Shown here: in pieces, positions 1-5,316 of the stretch
Layout of the letters: each line of letters begins with the position of its first letter
Position numbering within the stretch: position 1 is the stretch's first letter
Assembly (NCBI GenBank): GCA_900556395.1
Contig: USOQ01000100.1
Location: 1-5,519 of the forward strand
Length of the DNA stretch: 5,519 nucleotides
Direction of reading: 5' to 3'
Source: Candidatus Segatella caccae
Lineage (GTDB): Bacteria > Bacteroidota > Bacteroidia > Bacteroidales > Bacteroidaceae
The notes under the pieces: model-generated
Databases searched by the model: none
What the model was told of the DNA's origin: nothing
Seen by the model: only the letters and a program-made list of their open reading frames with translations
Made by a program: the position numbers and the translations under genes

Positions 1-148
1 GATCCTGGAAGTGCATGTCGTTTCCGAACCATGTGAAGAACAATGTGAATGCGATAACTGCACATACCACGATGATCCAGAATGCGCCTCTTACTCCCTG
101 AAAGCCCTCAGATTTCTTTTTTGGGGCTGCTTGTTTTGTAGTTGCCAT
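1..148 (-). CDS. Probable ExbB/MotA/TolQ proton-channel protein, N-terminal 49 codons (cut by window edge)
   Basis: The frame starts with ATG at 148-146 and is open to the window edge, so 49 residues are visible and the C-terminal part is missing. An in-frame TAA six codons upstream of the ATG leaves no earlier start. The N-terminus is a short Lys/Ala-rich cytoplasmic tail (MATTKQAAPKKKSEG), followed by one strong membrane segment at about residues 22-42 (FWIIVVCAVIAFTLFFTWF) and then GNDMHFQD. This resembles the start of Bacteroidetes ExbB-type proteins, inner-membrane partners of ExbD and TonB that use the proton gradient to drive outer-membrane receptors. The diagnostic ExbB core (TM2-TM3) lies outside the window, so the call rests on N-terminal resemblance from memory. 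Another small membrane protein is possible. The gene has its own promoter candidate at 262-292 and runs in the same direction as its neighbours. Confidence 0.6.
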   Translation of the reverse strand, partial: MATTKQAAPKKKSEGFQGVRGAFWIIVVCAVIAFTLFFTWFGNDMHFQD

Positions 149-261
149 AATTTTACTTTTTTTAAATTATTAGTTAATAAATTATTTGAATGTTCTTTTC
201 TCTAATGTTGTGTCACCTTATTTGTTATAAGACAAAGTTTGGTTTTTTACGTTACTAATCG

Positions 262-292
262 CAAAGATAGTAATTAAAAATAAAACACGAAA
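262..292 (-). promoter_or_regulatory. Bacteroidetes-type promoter for the ExbB-like gene
   Basis: Read on the minus strand, TATCTTTG at 269-262 matches the -7 consensus TAnnTTTG exactly. TTTC at 292-289 sits 19 nt upstream, one base away from the -33 TTTG. Transcription would begin near 257, giving a 5' leader of about 110 nt before the ATG at 148. That leader can form a small hairpin (TGTC/GACA and TTAT/ATAA, 211-234) with a 3-nt bulge. Confidence 0.6.
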
Positions 293-308
293 CGCATTTA
301 AGAAGATT

Positions 309-346
309 TAACGAGATATTGAATGTATTTAATCAATATCTCGTTA
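309..346 (-). terminator. Perfect 14-bp stem-loop downstream of the aminotransferase, candidate terminator
   Basis: TAACGAGATATTGA (309-322) and TCAATATCTCGTTA (333-346) are exact reverse complements separated by a 10-nt loop. The stem lies 72 nt past the aminotransferase stop codon and about 17 nt upstream of the -33 element of the ExbB-like gene, so it sits where a terminator between the two genes would be expected. After the stem the minus-strand transcript reads AAATCTTCTT, which is U-rich but is not a clean U-tract. It may instead be an mRNA 3'-stabilising hairpin or a DNA-level dyad. Confidence 0.5.
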
Positions 347-418
347 TTTAAGTCGCTTTATACGCTTTTCATGTGCGTTTTTACTCTTTTTTTCGTTTGT
401 AGTCTTGTTTTTTTTTGA

Positions 419-1612
419 TTACTTCAGTTTGCTCAAAGCTTCCTTAATTCGGCGTATAGCTTCGATGATATTTTCGTCGCTTGTAGCATAGCTCATTCGG
501 AAGCATTCTGGGTCACCAAAGGCATCTCCACCTACGGTTGCAACGTGTGCCTCCTCGAGGAGATACATAGCAAGGTCTGTAGAGTTGTTGATGGTTCTTT
601 CGCCTGTGCTCTTACCATAGAAGCTACTGCATTTAGGGAAGAGATAGAATGCTCCTTGAGGTATGTTTACCTCGAGACCTGGTACTTCTTTTGCCAATTT
701 CACGATGAGATTACGGCGACGTTCAAAAGCTTGACGCATATCCTCTACTGCACTCTGGTCGAGTGTATAGGCAGCTTCAGCAGCTTTTTGACTTACTGAG
801 CAAGTTCCGCTGGTGTACTGACCTTGTAGTTTGTTGCATCCCTTAATGATCCACTCTGGACCAGCCAAGAAACCGATACGCCATCCTGTCATAGCATAGG
901 CTTTAGACACACCATTAGCGATAATTACCTGTTCTTTCATTCCAGGTTCCTGAGCGATGCTGTGGTGCTTGCCGATATAGTTGATATGCTCGTAGATTTC
1001 GTCGGCTAAGACGAATACTTCCTGATGCTTTCTCAAGACATCAGCAAGGGCTGCCAATTCTTCCTTAGAGTATACGCTACCAGTAGGGTTGCTTGGAGAG
1101 CAGAGGATGAGCATCTTGGTCTTGGGAGTGATAGCCTGTTCGAGTTGTTCGGCTGTCATCTTGAAATCTTGGTCGAAACCAGCGTTGACGATGACAGGTA
1201 CACCTCCAGCCAATTTCACCATTTGTGGATAGCTTACCCAGTAAGGTGCAGGGATGATAACCTCATCGCCAGGGTTGACCAGTGCGAGTACGGCATTGCA
1301 TACACATTGCTTGCCTCCTGTACCTACGATAACCTCGTTGGTGGTATAGTCGAGATGATTCTCGTTTTTCAGTTTGGCAACAATTGCTTTTCTCAGGTCA
1401 GGGTAACCTGGTACGGGTGAGTAACGTGAGAAGTTCTCGTCGATAGCCTGTTTGGCTGCCTCTTTGATGTTGTCAGGTGTGTTGAAGTCGGGTTCTCCTA
1501 CGCTCATGTTGATGACATCGATGCCTTGAGCCTTCATTTCACTACTTTTCTGCGACATCGCCAGCGTTGCTGATGGTGCCAATCTGTTAAGACGATCTGA
1601 TAATTGTGCCAT
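419..1612 (-). CDS. Pyridoxal phosphate-dependent aminotransferase, aspartate aminotransferase type (class I)
   Basis: This 397-residue cytoplasmic enzyme is full length for the class I aminotransferase fold, which swaps an amino group between an amino acid and a 2-oxo acid through PLP. Visible signatures are SVGEPDF (37-43), TGGKQ (98-102), PAPYW (121-125), SPSNPTG (172-178) with N175, ADEIY (203-207) with D204 and Y207 that contact the cofactor ring, the Schiff-base lysine K237 in SKAYAMTGWR (236-245), the phosphate-binding R245, and R372 in FRMSYATS for the substrate alpha-carboxylate. The GGKQ lysine (K101) matches the residue that reads the side-chain carboxylate of aspartate in Thermus-type (class Ib/gamma) aspartate aminotransferases, so aspartate/2-oxoglutarate is the likely pair. 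Prephenate or other acceptors cannot be excluded. I leave the symbol blank because aspC, aspB and aat are all used for this group. It has its own promoter candidate at 1642-1649. No catalytic residue is missing. Confidence 0.95.
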   Translation of the reverse strand: MAQLSDRLNRLAPSATLAMSQKSSEMKAQGIDVINMSVGEPDFNTPDNIKEAAKQAIDENFSRYSPVPGYPDLRKAIVAKLKNENHLDYTTNEVIVGTGGKQCVCNAVLALVNPGDEVIIPAPYWVSYPQMVKLAGGVPVIVNAGFDQDFKMTAEQLEQAITPKTKMLILCSPSNPTGSVYSKEELAALADVLRKHQEVFVLADEIYEHINYIGKHHSIAQEPGMKEQVIIANGVSKAYAMTGWRIGFLAGPEWIIKGCNKLQGQYTSGTCSVSQKAAEAAYTLDQSAVEDMRQAFERRRNLIVKLAKEVPGLEVNIPQGAFYLFPKCSSFYGKSTGERTINNSTDLAMYLLEEAHVATVGGDAFGDPECFRMSYATSDENIIEAIRRIKEALSKLK

Positions 1613-1641
1613 AATTTATATCAATGTTTATAATTCGACTG

Positions 1642-1649
1642 CAAAAGTA
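1642..1649 (-). promoter_or_regulatory. -7 box for the aminotransferase gene
   Basis: The minus strand reads TACTTTTG, a full match to TAnnTTTG, inside the 11-mer TTACTTTTGCA. Transcription would start near 1637, about 25 nt before the ATG at 1612. No good TTTG is present 19-21 nt upstream (the bases there read CTTCC), so the -33 half is weak. The leader is AT-rich and shows no Shine-Dalgarno sequence, as is usual for Bacteroidetes. Confidence 0.55.
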
Positions 1650-1673
1650 ATCATTTTATTTCTTTTGCGGAAG

Positions 1674-1716
1674 AAAACATGTTATAATTTAACTTTTTGT
1701 ATATAAATTGTTACAT
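1674..1716 (-). terminator. AT-rich hairpin after ribBA, weak terminator candidate
   Basis: In the minus-strand transcript an arm at 1716-1704 can pair with 1691-1679: 6 bp, then T/T, A-T and G-T positions, then 4 bp, around a 12-nt loop. It begins 12 nt past the ribBA stop and is followed by GTTTTCTT. The position and U-rich tail suit a terminator, but the stem is almost all A-U with one mismatch, so it would be leaky. If it works, it separates ribBA from the aminotransferase, whose own -7 box lies just beyond it. Confidence 0.35.
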
Positions 1717-1727
1717 TTTGCCATGCT

Positions 1728-2939
1728 TTAACCTAAGTGTAGCACATGTCCCATGCGATCTCTCTTAGTTTTGAGGTAACGCTCGTTGTATGGGTTGGGT
1801 GTCGTTTCGATAGCAATGTTCTCCACGATTTCCAGTCCGTATGCTTCCAGTCCGACGCGTTTTACAGGGTTGTTGGTCATGAGTCGCATCTTGTGTACAC
1901 CGAGGTGACGCAGCATTTGCGCGCCACAACCATAGTCGCGCTCATCGGGTTTAAAGCCGAGGTGTGTGTTGGCATCAACGGTGTCGTAGCCTTCTTCCTG
2001 AAGTTTGTAAGCAGCTATCTTATTCATCAAGCCGATACCTCTTCCTTCCTGTTGCATGTAGATGAGAACACCCTTACCTTCTTTCTCTATCATCTCCATG
2101 GCCTTATGCAACTGTTGTCCGCAGTCACAACGCTTGCTACCTAAGATATCTCCAGTAGCGCATGAAGAGTGTACGCGAACCAGGATGGGTTCGTCTTCAT
2201 TCCATTCGCCCTTGATGAGAGCCATGTGCTCCAGACCATTGCTTGCCTGGCGGAAAGGTATGAGGTGGAAATGTCCGTATTCAGTAGGAAGTTCTACCTC
2301 TTCGCCGATTTCTATGAGTGATTCTTTCTTCAGTCGGTATTCTATCATGTCTTTGATGGAAATGACTTTCAGGTCCCATTCTTTAGCAAACTTCAAGAGC
2401 TGTGGCAGACGAGCCATAGATCCGTCTTCATTCATAATCTCCATCAAGGCGCCAGCAGGGTATAGGCCTGCCATCTTGCAGAGGTCTATGGCAGCCTCTG
2501 TGTGTCCACTTCTGCGAAGCACACCATTGTCTTGTGCGTAAAGAGGGTTGATGTGTCCCGGACGTCCGAAGGTCTTTGAGGTGGAGGCAGGGTCGGCGAG
2601 AGCCTTAATGGTTTCTGCTCTGTCGTGAGCAGACACGCCAGTAGTGCATCCTTCGAGCTTGTCGATGGTGACGGTGAATGGAGTTCCGAGCATAGAGGTG
2701 TTGTCGGAGACTTGATGAGGTAGGTCGAGTTCTTCGCATCGGCTGATGGTGATAGGTGCGCAGAGCACGCCACGTGCATGCTTGAGCATGAAGTTTACCT
2801 TCTCAGCGTCTATCTTTTCTGCAGCGATGATGAGGTCGCCCTCGTTTTCGCGGTCTTCATCGTCTACTACGATAACGAATTTTCCTTCCTTGAAGTCGTT
2901 AACGGCTTCTTCAATGCTATTTAATTTTAAGTCTTCCAT
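1728..2939 (-). CDS. ribBA: Bifunctional 3,4-dihydroxy-2-butanone-4-phosphate synthase / GTP cyclohydrolase II
   Basis: This 403-residue cytoplasmic fusion carries out both entry reactions of riboflavin synthesis. The N-terminal RibB half (about 1-200) turns ribulose 5-phosphate into dihydroxybutanone phosphate plus formate. The C-terminal RibA half (about 205-403) opens the GTP ring. RibB signatures are DDEDRENEGDL (26-36) with acidic E31 and E33, CTTGVSAHDRAET (98-110), and RRSGHTEAA (142-150) with the metal-binding H146. RibA signatures are the zinc cysteines C260, C271 and C273 in SSCATGDILGSKRCDCG, QQEGRGIG (296-303), DERDY (332-336) and TNNPVK (355-360). All expected motifs are present in both halves, so both activities should be intact. 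The start at 2939 gives the usual RibBA N-terminus. It lies 31 nt behind the upstream permease stop with no clear promoter between, so it is probably co-transcribed with the permease. The 31-nt gap is too short for an FMN riboswitch. Confidence 0.97.
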   Translation of the reverse strand: MEDLKLNSIEEAVNDFKEGKFVIVVDDEDRENEGDLIIAAEKIDAEKVNFMLKHARGVLCAPITISRCEELDLPHQVSDNTSMLGTPFTVTIDKLEGCTTGVSAHDRAETIKALADPASTSKTFGRPGHINPLYAQDNGVLRRSGHTEAAIDLCKMAGLYPAGALMEIMNEDGSMARLPQLLKFAKEWDLKVISIKDMIEYRLKKESLIEIGEEVELPTEYGHFHLIPFRQASNGLEHMALIKGEWNEDEPILVRVHSSCATGDILGSKRCDCGQQLHKAMEMIEKEGKGVLIYMQQEGRGIGLMNKIAAYKLQEEGYDTVDANTHLGFKPDERDYGCGAQMLRHLGVHKMRLMTNNPVKRVGLEAYGLEIVENIAIETTPNPYNERYLKTKRDRMGHVLHLG

Positions 2940-2970
2940 TTTACTTCTTGATACCTTATTATATATATAG

Positions 2971-4863
2971 TTACATTTCTTTTGTTCTCATGATGATGTC
3001 GTTGTTCAACTGCTTCACCACTTTTAAGTCTCTATAGAGTCTGAGTCTGAAACTCCACATTCTCAGATAGAGTATGGTGCCTACGGGAACGATGAGAGCT
3101 GCCAAGATGTTGAGCCACTTATATTCGAAGGGGCGTGTGTGGGCCTTGGGTGATAGTACGGGATACTGGTTGATGTTGTGTAGAATAAACTTGTTCTTGG
3201 TGTTAGAGAGGTCTTCTATCACAGCTTCCAGTTCGTCACTGATGCGCTCTATCTCATGATCGGGCTTATACTTAAAGAATACATGAATGAAGTTGGGCCA
3301 TTTCTTGAGTCTATGCTCTTGGTTGTAGGCTTCAATATCTTCGTTGATGCGCTGCAACTTGATGGCGTCTTCTGCGTAAGCAGGGTCGTTGATGATAACT
3401 TCCTTTCCAAAGATGTGTCGCTTCACTCTGATGCCCAGGAGTTTGAATACAAAATCTTTGTACATGTCCAGGTTGAAGACGGTAGAGTCGTTCGTAGCCT
3501 TGTATGTGACGAATACTGCCAATGGAGCGAGTACAGCAGTGGCGAGTCCTTTACCGAACCATATTGCCCAAATACCGCTTCGACTCATACGATAGCCCGT
3601 GTTGTCAAGAATAAAGAAGGTGATGAACACCAATACTGAGATGATGACAGGGAATCCCAATCCTCCTTTTCGTATGATGGCGCCCAAAGGAGCTCCGATG
3701 AAGAAGAATATGAGGCACGATAGAGCCAGTGTAAACTTATTGATGGCCTCCATTTCATGGTTTCTTATTACGCGGTCTCCATCACTGGTAATCATACTCT
3801 TGAAATCGAGGTCGTTCATAGCCATTTGCACATCCGAAGAAGCATAGTTTACCACCGAAAGCTTTCTGTCTGTAGGTAACTTCTCGAATATCGAGTCGAT
3901 GTTTACCTTAGTTGTGGCAGCCATCTTCTCTGCCTTTAATGAGTCTTCTTTGCTCATATATGGTTGGTGGTAATATCTCACCCTTGCGTCGGAGAGATAG
4001 ATGCGACCGATGGAGTCGTAGGCGTGATTGATGGAATCGACGTCATGCTTGATTTTAGCCAGACTCTTAGCTTTGGCGTTGTTTGATAGCGAACTGGCGT
4101 CTGTCAGACTGAAATCATTGTCGAAGTCGAGAACAATCTTTTTCGAGATAAACGTCTCTCTTCTGTATGGTACAGCAGCACTATTGGCGAGTTCGCTACT
4201 CTGCATGTTCTCAAACCATTCTCCACTATATAGGCTTAAGACGAGGTGTTTCTTTTCGGCAGTACTTTGCAGCATACCCGAGTCAGCCAAAATGATGGCC
4301 GCATCTTCGTAGCTGTTGGTCATACGATAAATCATGATGCCATATAGCTTTCCTGTCTTGAGGTCTTTCTTCTGCACGTAGAGGTTGCAGTTAGGGATGC
4401 CGTCATAGAAGATTCCTTCAGGAATTTCCAGCTCAGGACTCTTCTGCTTCATGGATATGAGGAGTTGTGCCAGCTTCATATTGGAGCTGGGACCTACGTT
4501 GTTCTGAAAGTAAAAAGAGCTGAGCATCACAAGAACCGTGATGATGATCAGCGAACGGAAAGCTTGCATCAGCGAGATACCTGCTGCCTTGATAGCTGTG
4601 AGCTCAGAGCTTTCGCCTAAGTTACCGAAAGTGATGAGCGATGACAGCAAAATGGCTAATGGCAAGGCCTGTGGTACAAGCATGAGCCCCATGTACCAGA
4701 AAAATTGAGCCATGACCTCTACCGACAAACCTTTACCTATCAGTTCGTCGATGTATCTCCATAGGAACTGCATCATCAGCACAAACTGGCAGATGAAGAA
4801 TGTTCCCACGAAAAGCAGTCCGAATTGCTTCGCGATGAATATATCTAATTTCTTGAATCTCAT
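2971..4863 (-). CDS. LptF/LptG (YjgP/YjgQ) family LPS transport permease with extended C-terminus
   Basis: This inner-membrane protein belongs to the pair that, with the LptB ATPase, extracts LPS from the inner membrane and passes it to LptC and LptA. From the chosen start it is 630 residues; the E. coli relatives have about 360. Visible parts: TM1 about 15-36, TM2 about 53-79, the conserved SELTAIKAAGISLMQ (86-100), TM3 about 103-121, a large periplasmic region about 122-372 (beta-rich core, then a polar, helix-like stretch about 255-335), TM4 about 377-397 running into GAPLGAIIRKGGLG, TM5 about 403-422 and TM6 about 434-455. A polar C-terminal stretch of about 125 residues follows, then another hydrophobic segment at about 583-600. 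Starts at 4902 or 4884 are possible in frame, but a -7 box at 4873-4880 overlaps or follows them, so ATG 4863 (MRFKKLDIF) is preferred; it also gives the usual family N-terminus. F and G cannot be told apart here. Confidence 0.9.
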   Translation of the reverse strand: MRFKKLDIFIAKQFGLLFVGTFFICQFVLMMQFLWRYIDELIGKGLSVEVMAQFFWYMGLMLVPQALPLAILLSSLITFGNLGESSELTAIKAAGISLMQAFRSLIIITVLVMLSSFYFQNNVGPSSNMKLAQLLISMKQKSPELEIPEGIFYDGIPNCNLYVQKKDLKTGKLYGIMIYRMTNSYEDAAIILADSGMLQSTAEKKHLVLSLYSGEWFENMQSSELANSAAVPYRRETFISKKIVLDFDNDFSLTDASSLSNNAKAKSLAKIKHDVDSINHAYDSIGRIYLSDARVRYYHQPYMSKEDSLKAEKMAATTKVNIDSIFEKLPTDRKLSVVNYASSDVQMAMNDLDFKSMITSDGDRVIRNHEMEAINKFTLALSCLIFFFIGAPLGAIIRKGGLGFPVIISVLVFITFFILDNTGYRMSRSGIWAIWFGKGLATAVLAPLAVFVTYKATNDSTVFNLDMYKDFVFKLLGIRVKRHIFGKEVIINDPAYAEDAIKLQRINEDIEAYNQEHRLKKWPNFIHVFFKYKPDHEIERISDELEAVIEDLSNTKNKFILHNINQYPVLSPKAHTRPFEYKWLNILAALIVPVGTILYLRMWSFRLRLYRDLKVVKQLNNDIIMRTKEM

Positions 4864-4872
4864 TTCAGCATG

Positions 4873-4880
4873 CAAAAGTA
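4873..4880 (-). promoter_or_regulatory. -7 box for the permease-ribBA unit; decides the permease start
   Basis: The minus strand reads TACTTTTG within TTACTTTTGCA, identical to the 11-mer in front of the aminotransferase gene. Transcription should begin around 4866-4868, only a few bases before ATG 4863, so the mRNA would be nearly leaderless. No TTTG occurs 19-21 nt upstream, so the -33 half is not recognisable. The box lies inside the longest open frame, which argues against the start at 4902. Confidence 0.6.
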
Positions 4881-4957
4881 ACATAAAAAAATCAGAAATC
4901 ATTCTTTTTTTAGTTTTTTATATATTTAATTGAACCTGTGGGGCTTCTTTTTACCTA

Positions 4958-4973
4958 ATTAGAAAATTCTAAT
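4958..4973. promoter_or_regulatory. Operator-like dyad ATTAGAA-AA-TTCTAAT
   Basis: ATTAGAA (4958-4964) and TTCTAAT (4967-4973) are perfect reverse complements around a 2-bp centre. The site lies between the divergent -7 boxes at 4873-4880 (minus) and 5025-5032 (plus), about 80 bp upstream of the former and 50 bp upstream of the latter. A dimeric regulator could bind it, but AT-rich spacers also produce such palindromes by chance. No regulator gene is present in the window. Confidence 0.25.
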
Positions 4974-5000
4974 CTCACATGAAAGGCTTCTAATAGGCTT

Positions 5001-5032
5001 TTTTATGTCTTGTTTGATAATTTGTAATTTTG
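5001..5032 (+). promoter_or_regulatory. Plus-strand promoter candidate upstream of the small ORF
   Basis: TAATTTTG at 5025-5032 fully matches the -7 consensus TAnnTTTG. TTTT at 5001-5004 sits 20 nt upstream at the -33 position, one base off TTTG. Transcription would start near 5037, next to the ATG at 5038. The architecture resembles the tRNA promoter 250 bp downstream. Confidence 0.5.
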
Positions 5033-5037
5033 CGGGC

Positions 5038-5112
5038 ATGAAAAGAAATCGTTTAATTTTGTTGATAACTCAACTTTCGTACATGCGAAACATCCGTACA
5101 TTATTAAGGTAA
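5038..5112 (+). CDS. Possible 24-residue near-leaderless small protein
   Basis: ATG at 5038 opens a 24-codon frame ending with TAA at 5110-5112. The peptide is basic at both ends with a short hydrophobic centre (MKRNRLILLITQLSYM, then RNIRTLLR). I do not recognise it. Its only support is position: the ATG lies 5 nt beyond a full -7 box, so a transcript would begin at or just before the start codon, as in the permease gene. It is too short for codon statistics to help, and no gene follows that would make it an attenuator leader. It may be fortuitous, or the transcript may be non-coding. Confidence 0.2.
   Translation: MKRNRLILLITQLSYMRNIRTLLR
5043..5054 (+). repeat. 12-bp direct repeat AAGAAATCGTTT, copy 1
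   Basis: This 12-mer recurs exactly at 5297-5308 in the tRNA leader. Copy 1 starts 11 nt after the last base of the -7 box at 5025-5032, and copy 2 starts 12 nt after the -7 box at 5278-5285. One 12-mer match somewhere in a window this size is expected by chance, so the shared position is the notable part. Confidence 0.5.
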
Positions 5113-5253
5113 CTACATTTTCAATCTTCGTTTTTAAGTCAGAGGCGTCATCGTATTTGTTTGAATAAAGTATGATAATTGTAAGGAATAAGCCACTTCT
5201 TATAGATGAAAAATACGAAAATGATATTTTTTTGTAAAATTCTTGCGAAATAA

Positions 5254-5285
5254 TTTGTTCAGTTCAAAACTTTGTATTACCTTTG
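5254..5285 (+). promoter_or_regulatory. Consensus Bacteroidetes promoter for the tRNA
   Basis: TTTG at 5254-5257, a 20-nt spacer and TACCTTTG at 5278-5285 match both halves of the TTTG / TAnnTTTG promoter. Transcription should begin near 5290, about 27 nt before the mature tRNA 5' end. This is the only promoter in the window with both elements perfect. Confidence 0.8.
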
Positions 5286-5290
5286 CACCC

Positions 5291-5310
5291 GCAAACAAGA
5301 AATCGTTTGC
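5291..5310 (+). other. Hairpin in the 5' leader of the pre-tRNA
   Basis: GCAAAC (5291-5296) pairs with GTTTGC (5305-5310) around an 8-nt loop. Two further C-G pairs (5290-5313, 5289-5314) can form past a 2-nt bulge. The hairpin occupies nearly the whole predicted leader and ends within a few bases of the mature 5' end, where RNase P cuts. It overlaps copy 2 of the 12-bp repeat. Confidence 0.45.
5297..5308 (+). repeat. 12-bp direct repeat AAGAAATCGTTT, copy 2
   Basis: Exact copy of the 12-mer at 5043-5054, here forming the loop and part of the right arm of the pre-tRNA leader hairpin. The surrounding bases differ: copy 1 lacks the GCAAAC arm and so cannot form this hairpin. Confidence 0.5.
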
Positions 5311-5316
5311 TCGGAT

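Larger units (their letters stand above)
4881..5253. other. AT-rich intergenic stretch between the permease promoter and the tRNA promoter
   Basis: No conventional gene is visible here on either strand. It holds a 16-bp dyad (4958-4973), a plus-strand -7 box (5025-5032), a 24-codon ORF (5038-5112) and one copy of a 12-bp repeat shared with the tRNA leader. Between about 5113 and 5250 I see only AT-rich sequence and a 21-codon chance-length ORF (5172-5237) with no promoter in front. A small RNA starting near 5037 is possible but is not shown by the sequence. Confidence 0.6.

Noticed and set aside
11..205. Plus-strand 64-codon ORF over the left edge
   Set aside because: It is antisense to the ExbB-like coding start, is Cys-rich with no recognisable domain, and has no promoter. 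It is a shadow frame.
2062..2541. Plus-strand 159-codon ORF inside ribBA
   Set aside because: It lies entirely antisense to well-conserved RibBA motifs and its composition reflects the complementary codons.
2486..2779. Minus-strand 97-codon ORF in another frame of ribBA
   Set aside because: It overlaps the intact RibB domain in frame +1/+2 and has no independent signals.
2940..2970. FMN riboswitch or separate promoter in front of ribBA
   Set aside because: The gap is only 31 nt of mostly A/T, too short for an RFN element, and no TAnnTTTG box is present.
3256..4312. Several plus-strand ORFs of 60-130 codons across the permease gene
   Set aside because: All are antisense to a continuous 630-codon membrane-protein gene and show no promoters or family features.
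4978..5006. Rho-independent terminator at GAAAGGCTTCTAATAGGCTTTTTT
   Set aside because: AGGCTT occurs as a direct rather than an inverted repeat, so no stable stem precedes the T-run.
5064..5110. Decayed second tRNA behind the promoter at 5025
   Set aside because: GATAACTCAACT (5064-5075) resembles the GATAGCTCAGTT of the real tRNA, but no acceptor, anticodon or T-arm pairing follows, so similarity is limited to a few D-arm bases.
5172..5237. 21-codon plus-strand ORF (MIIVRNKPLLIDEKYENDIFL)
   Set aside because: No TAnnTTTG box stands in front of it, and its length is within chance for AT-rich sequence.
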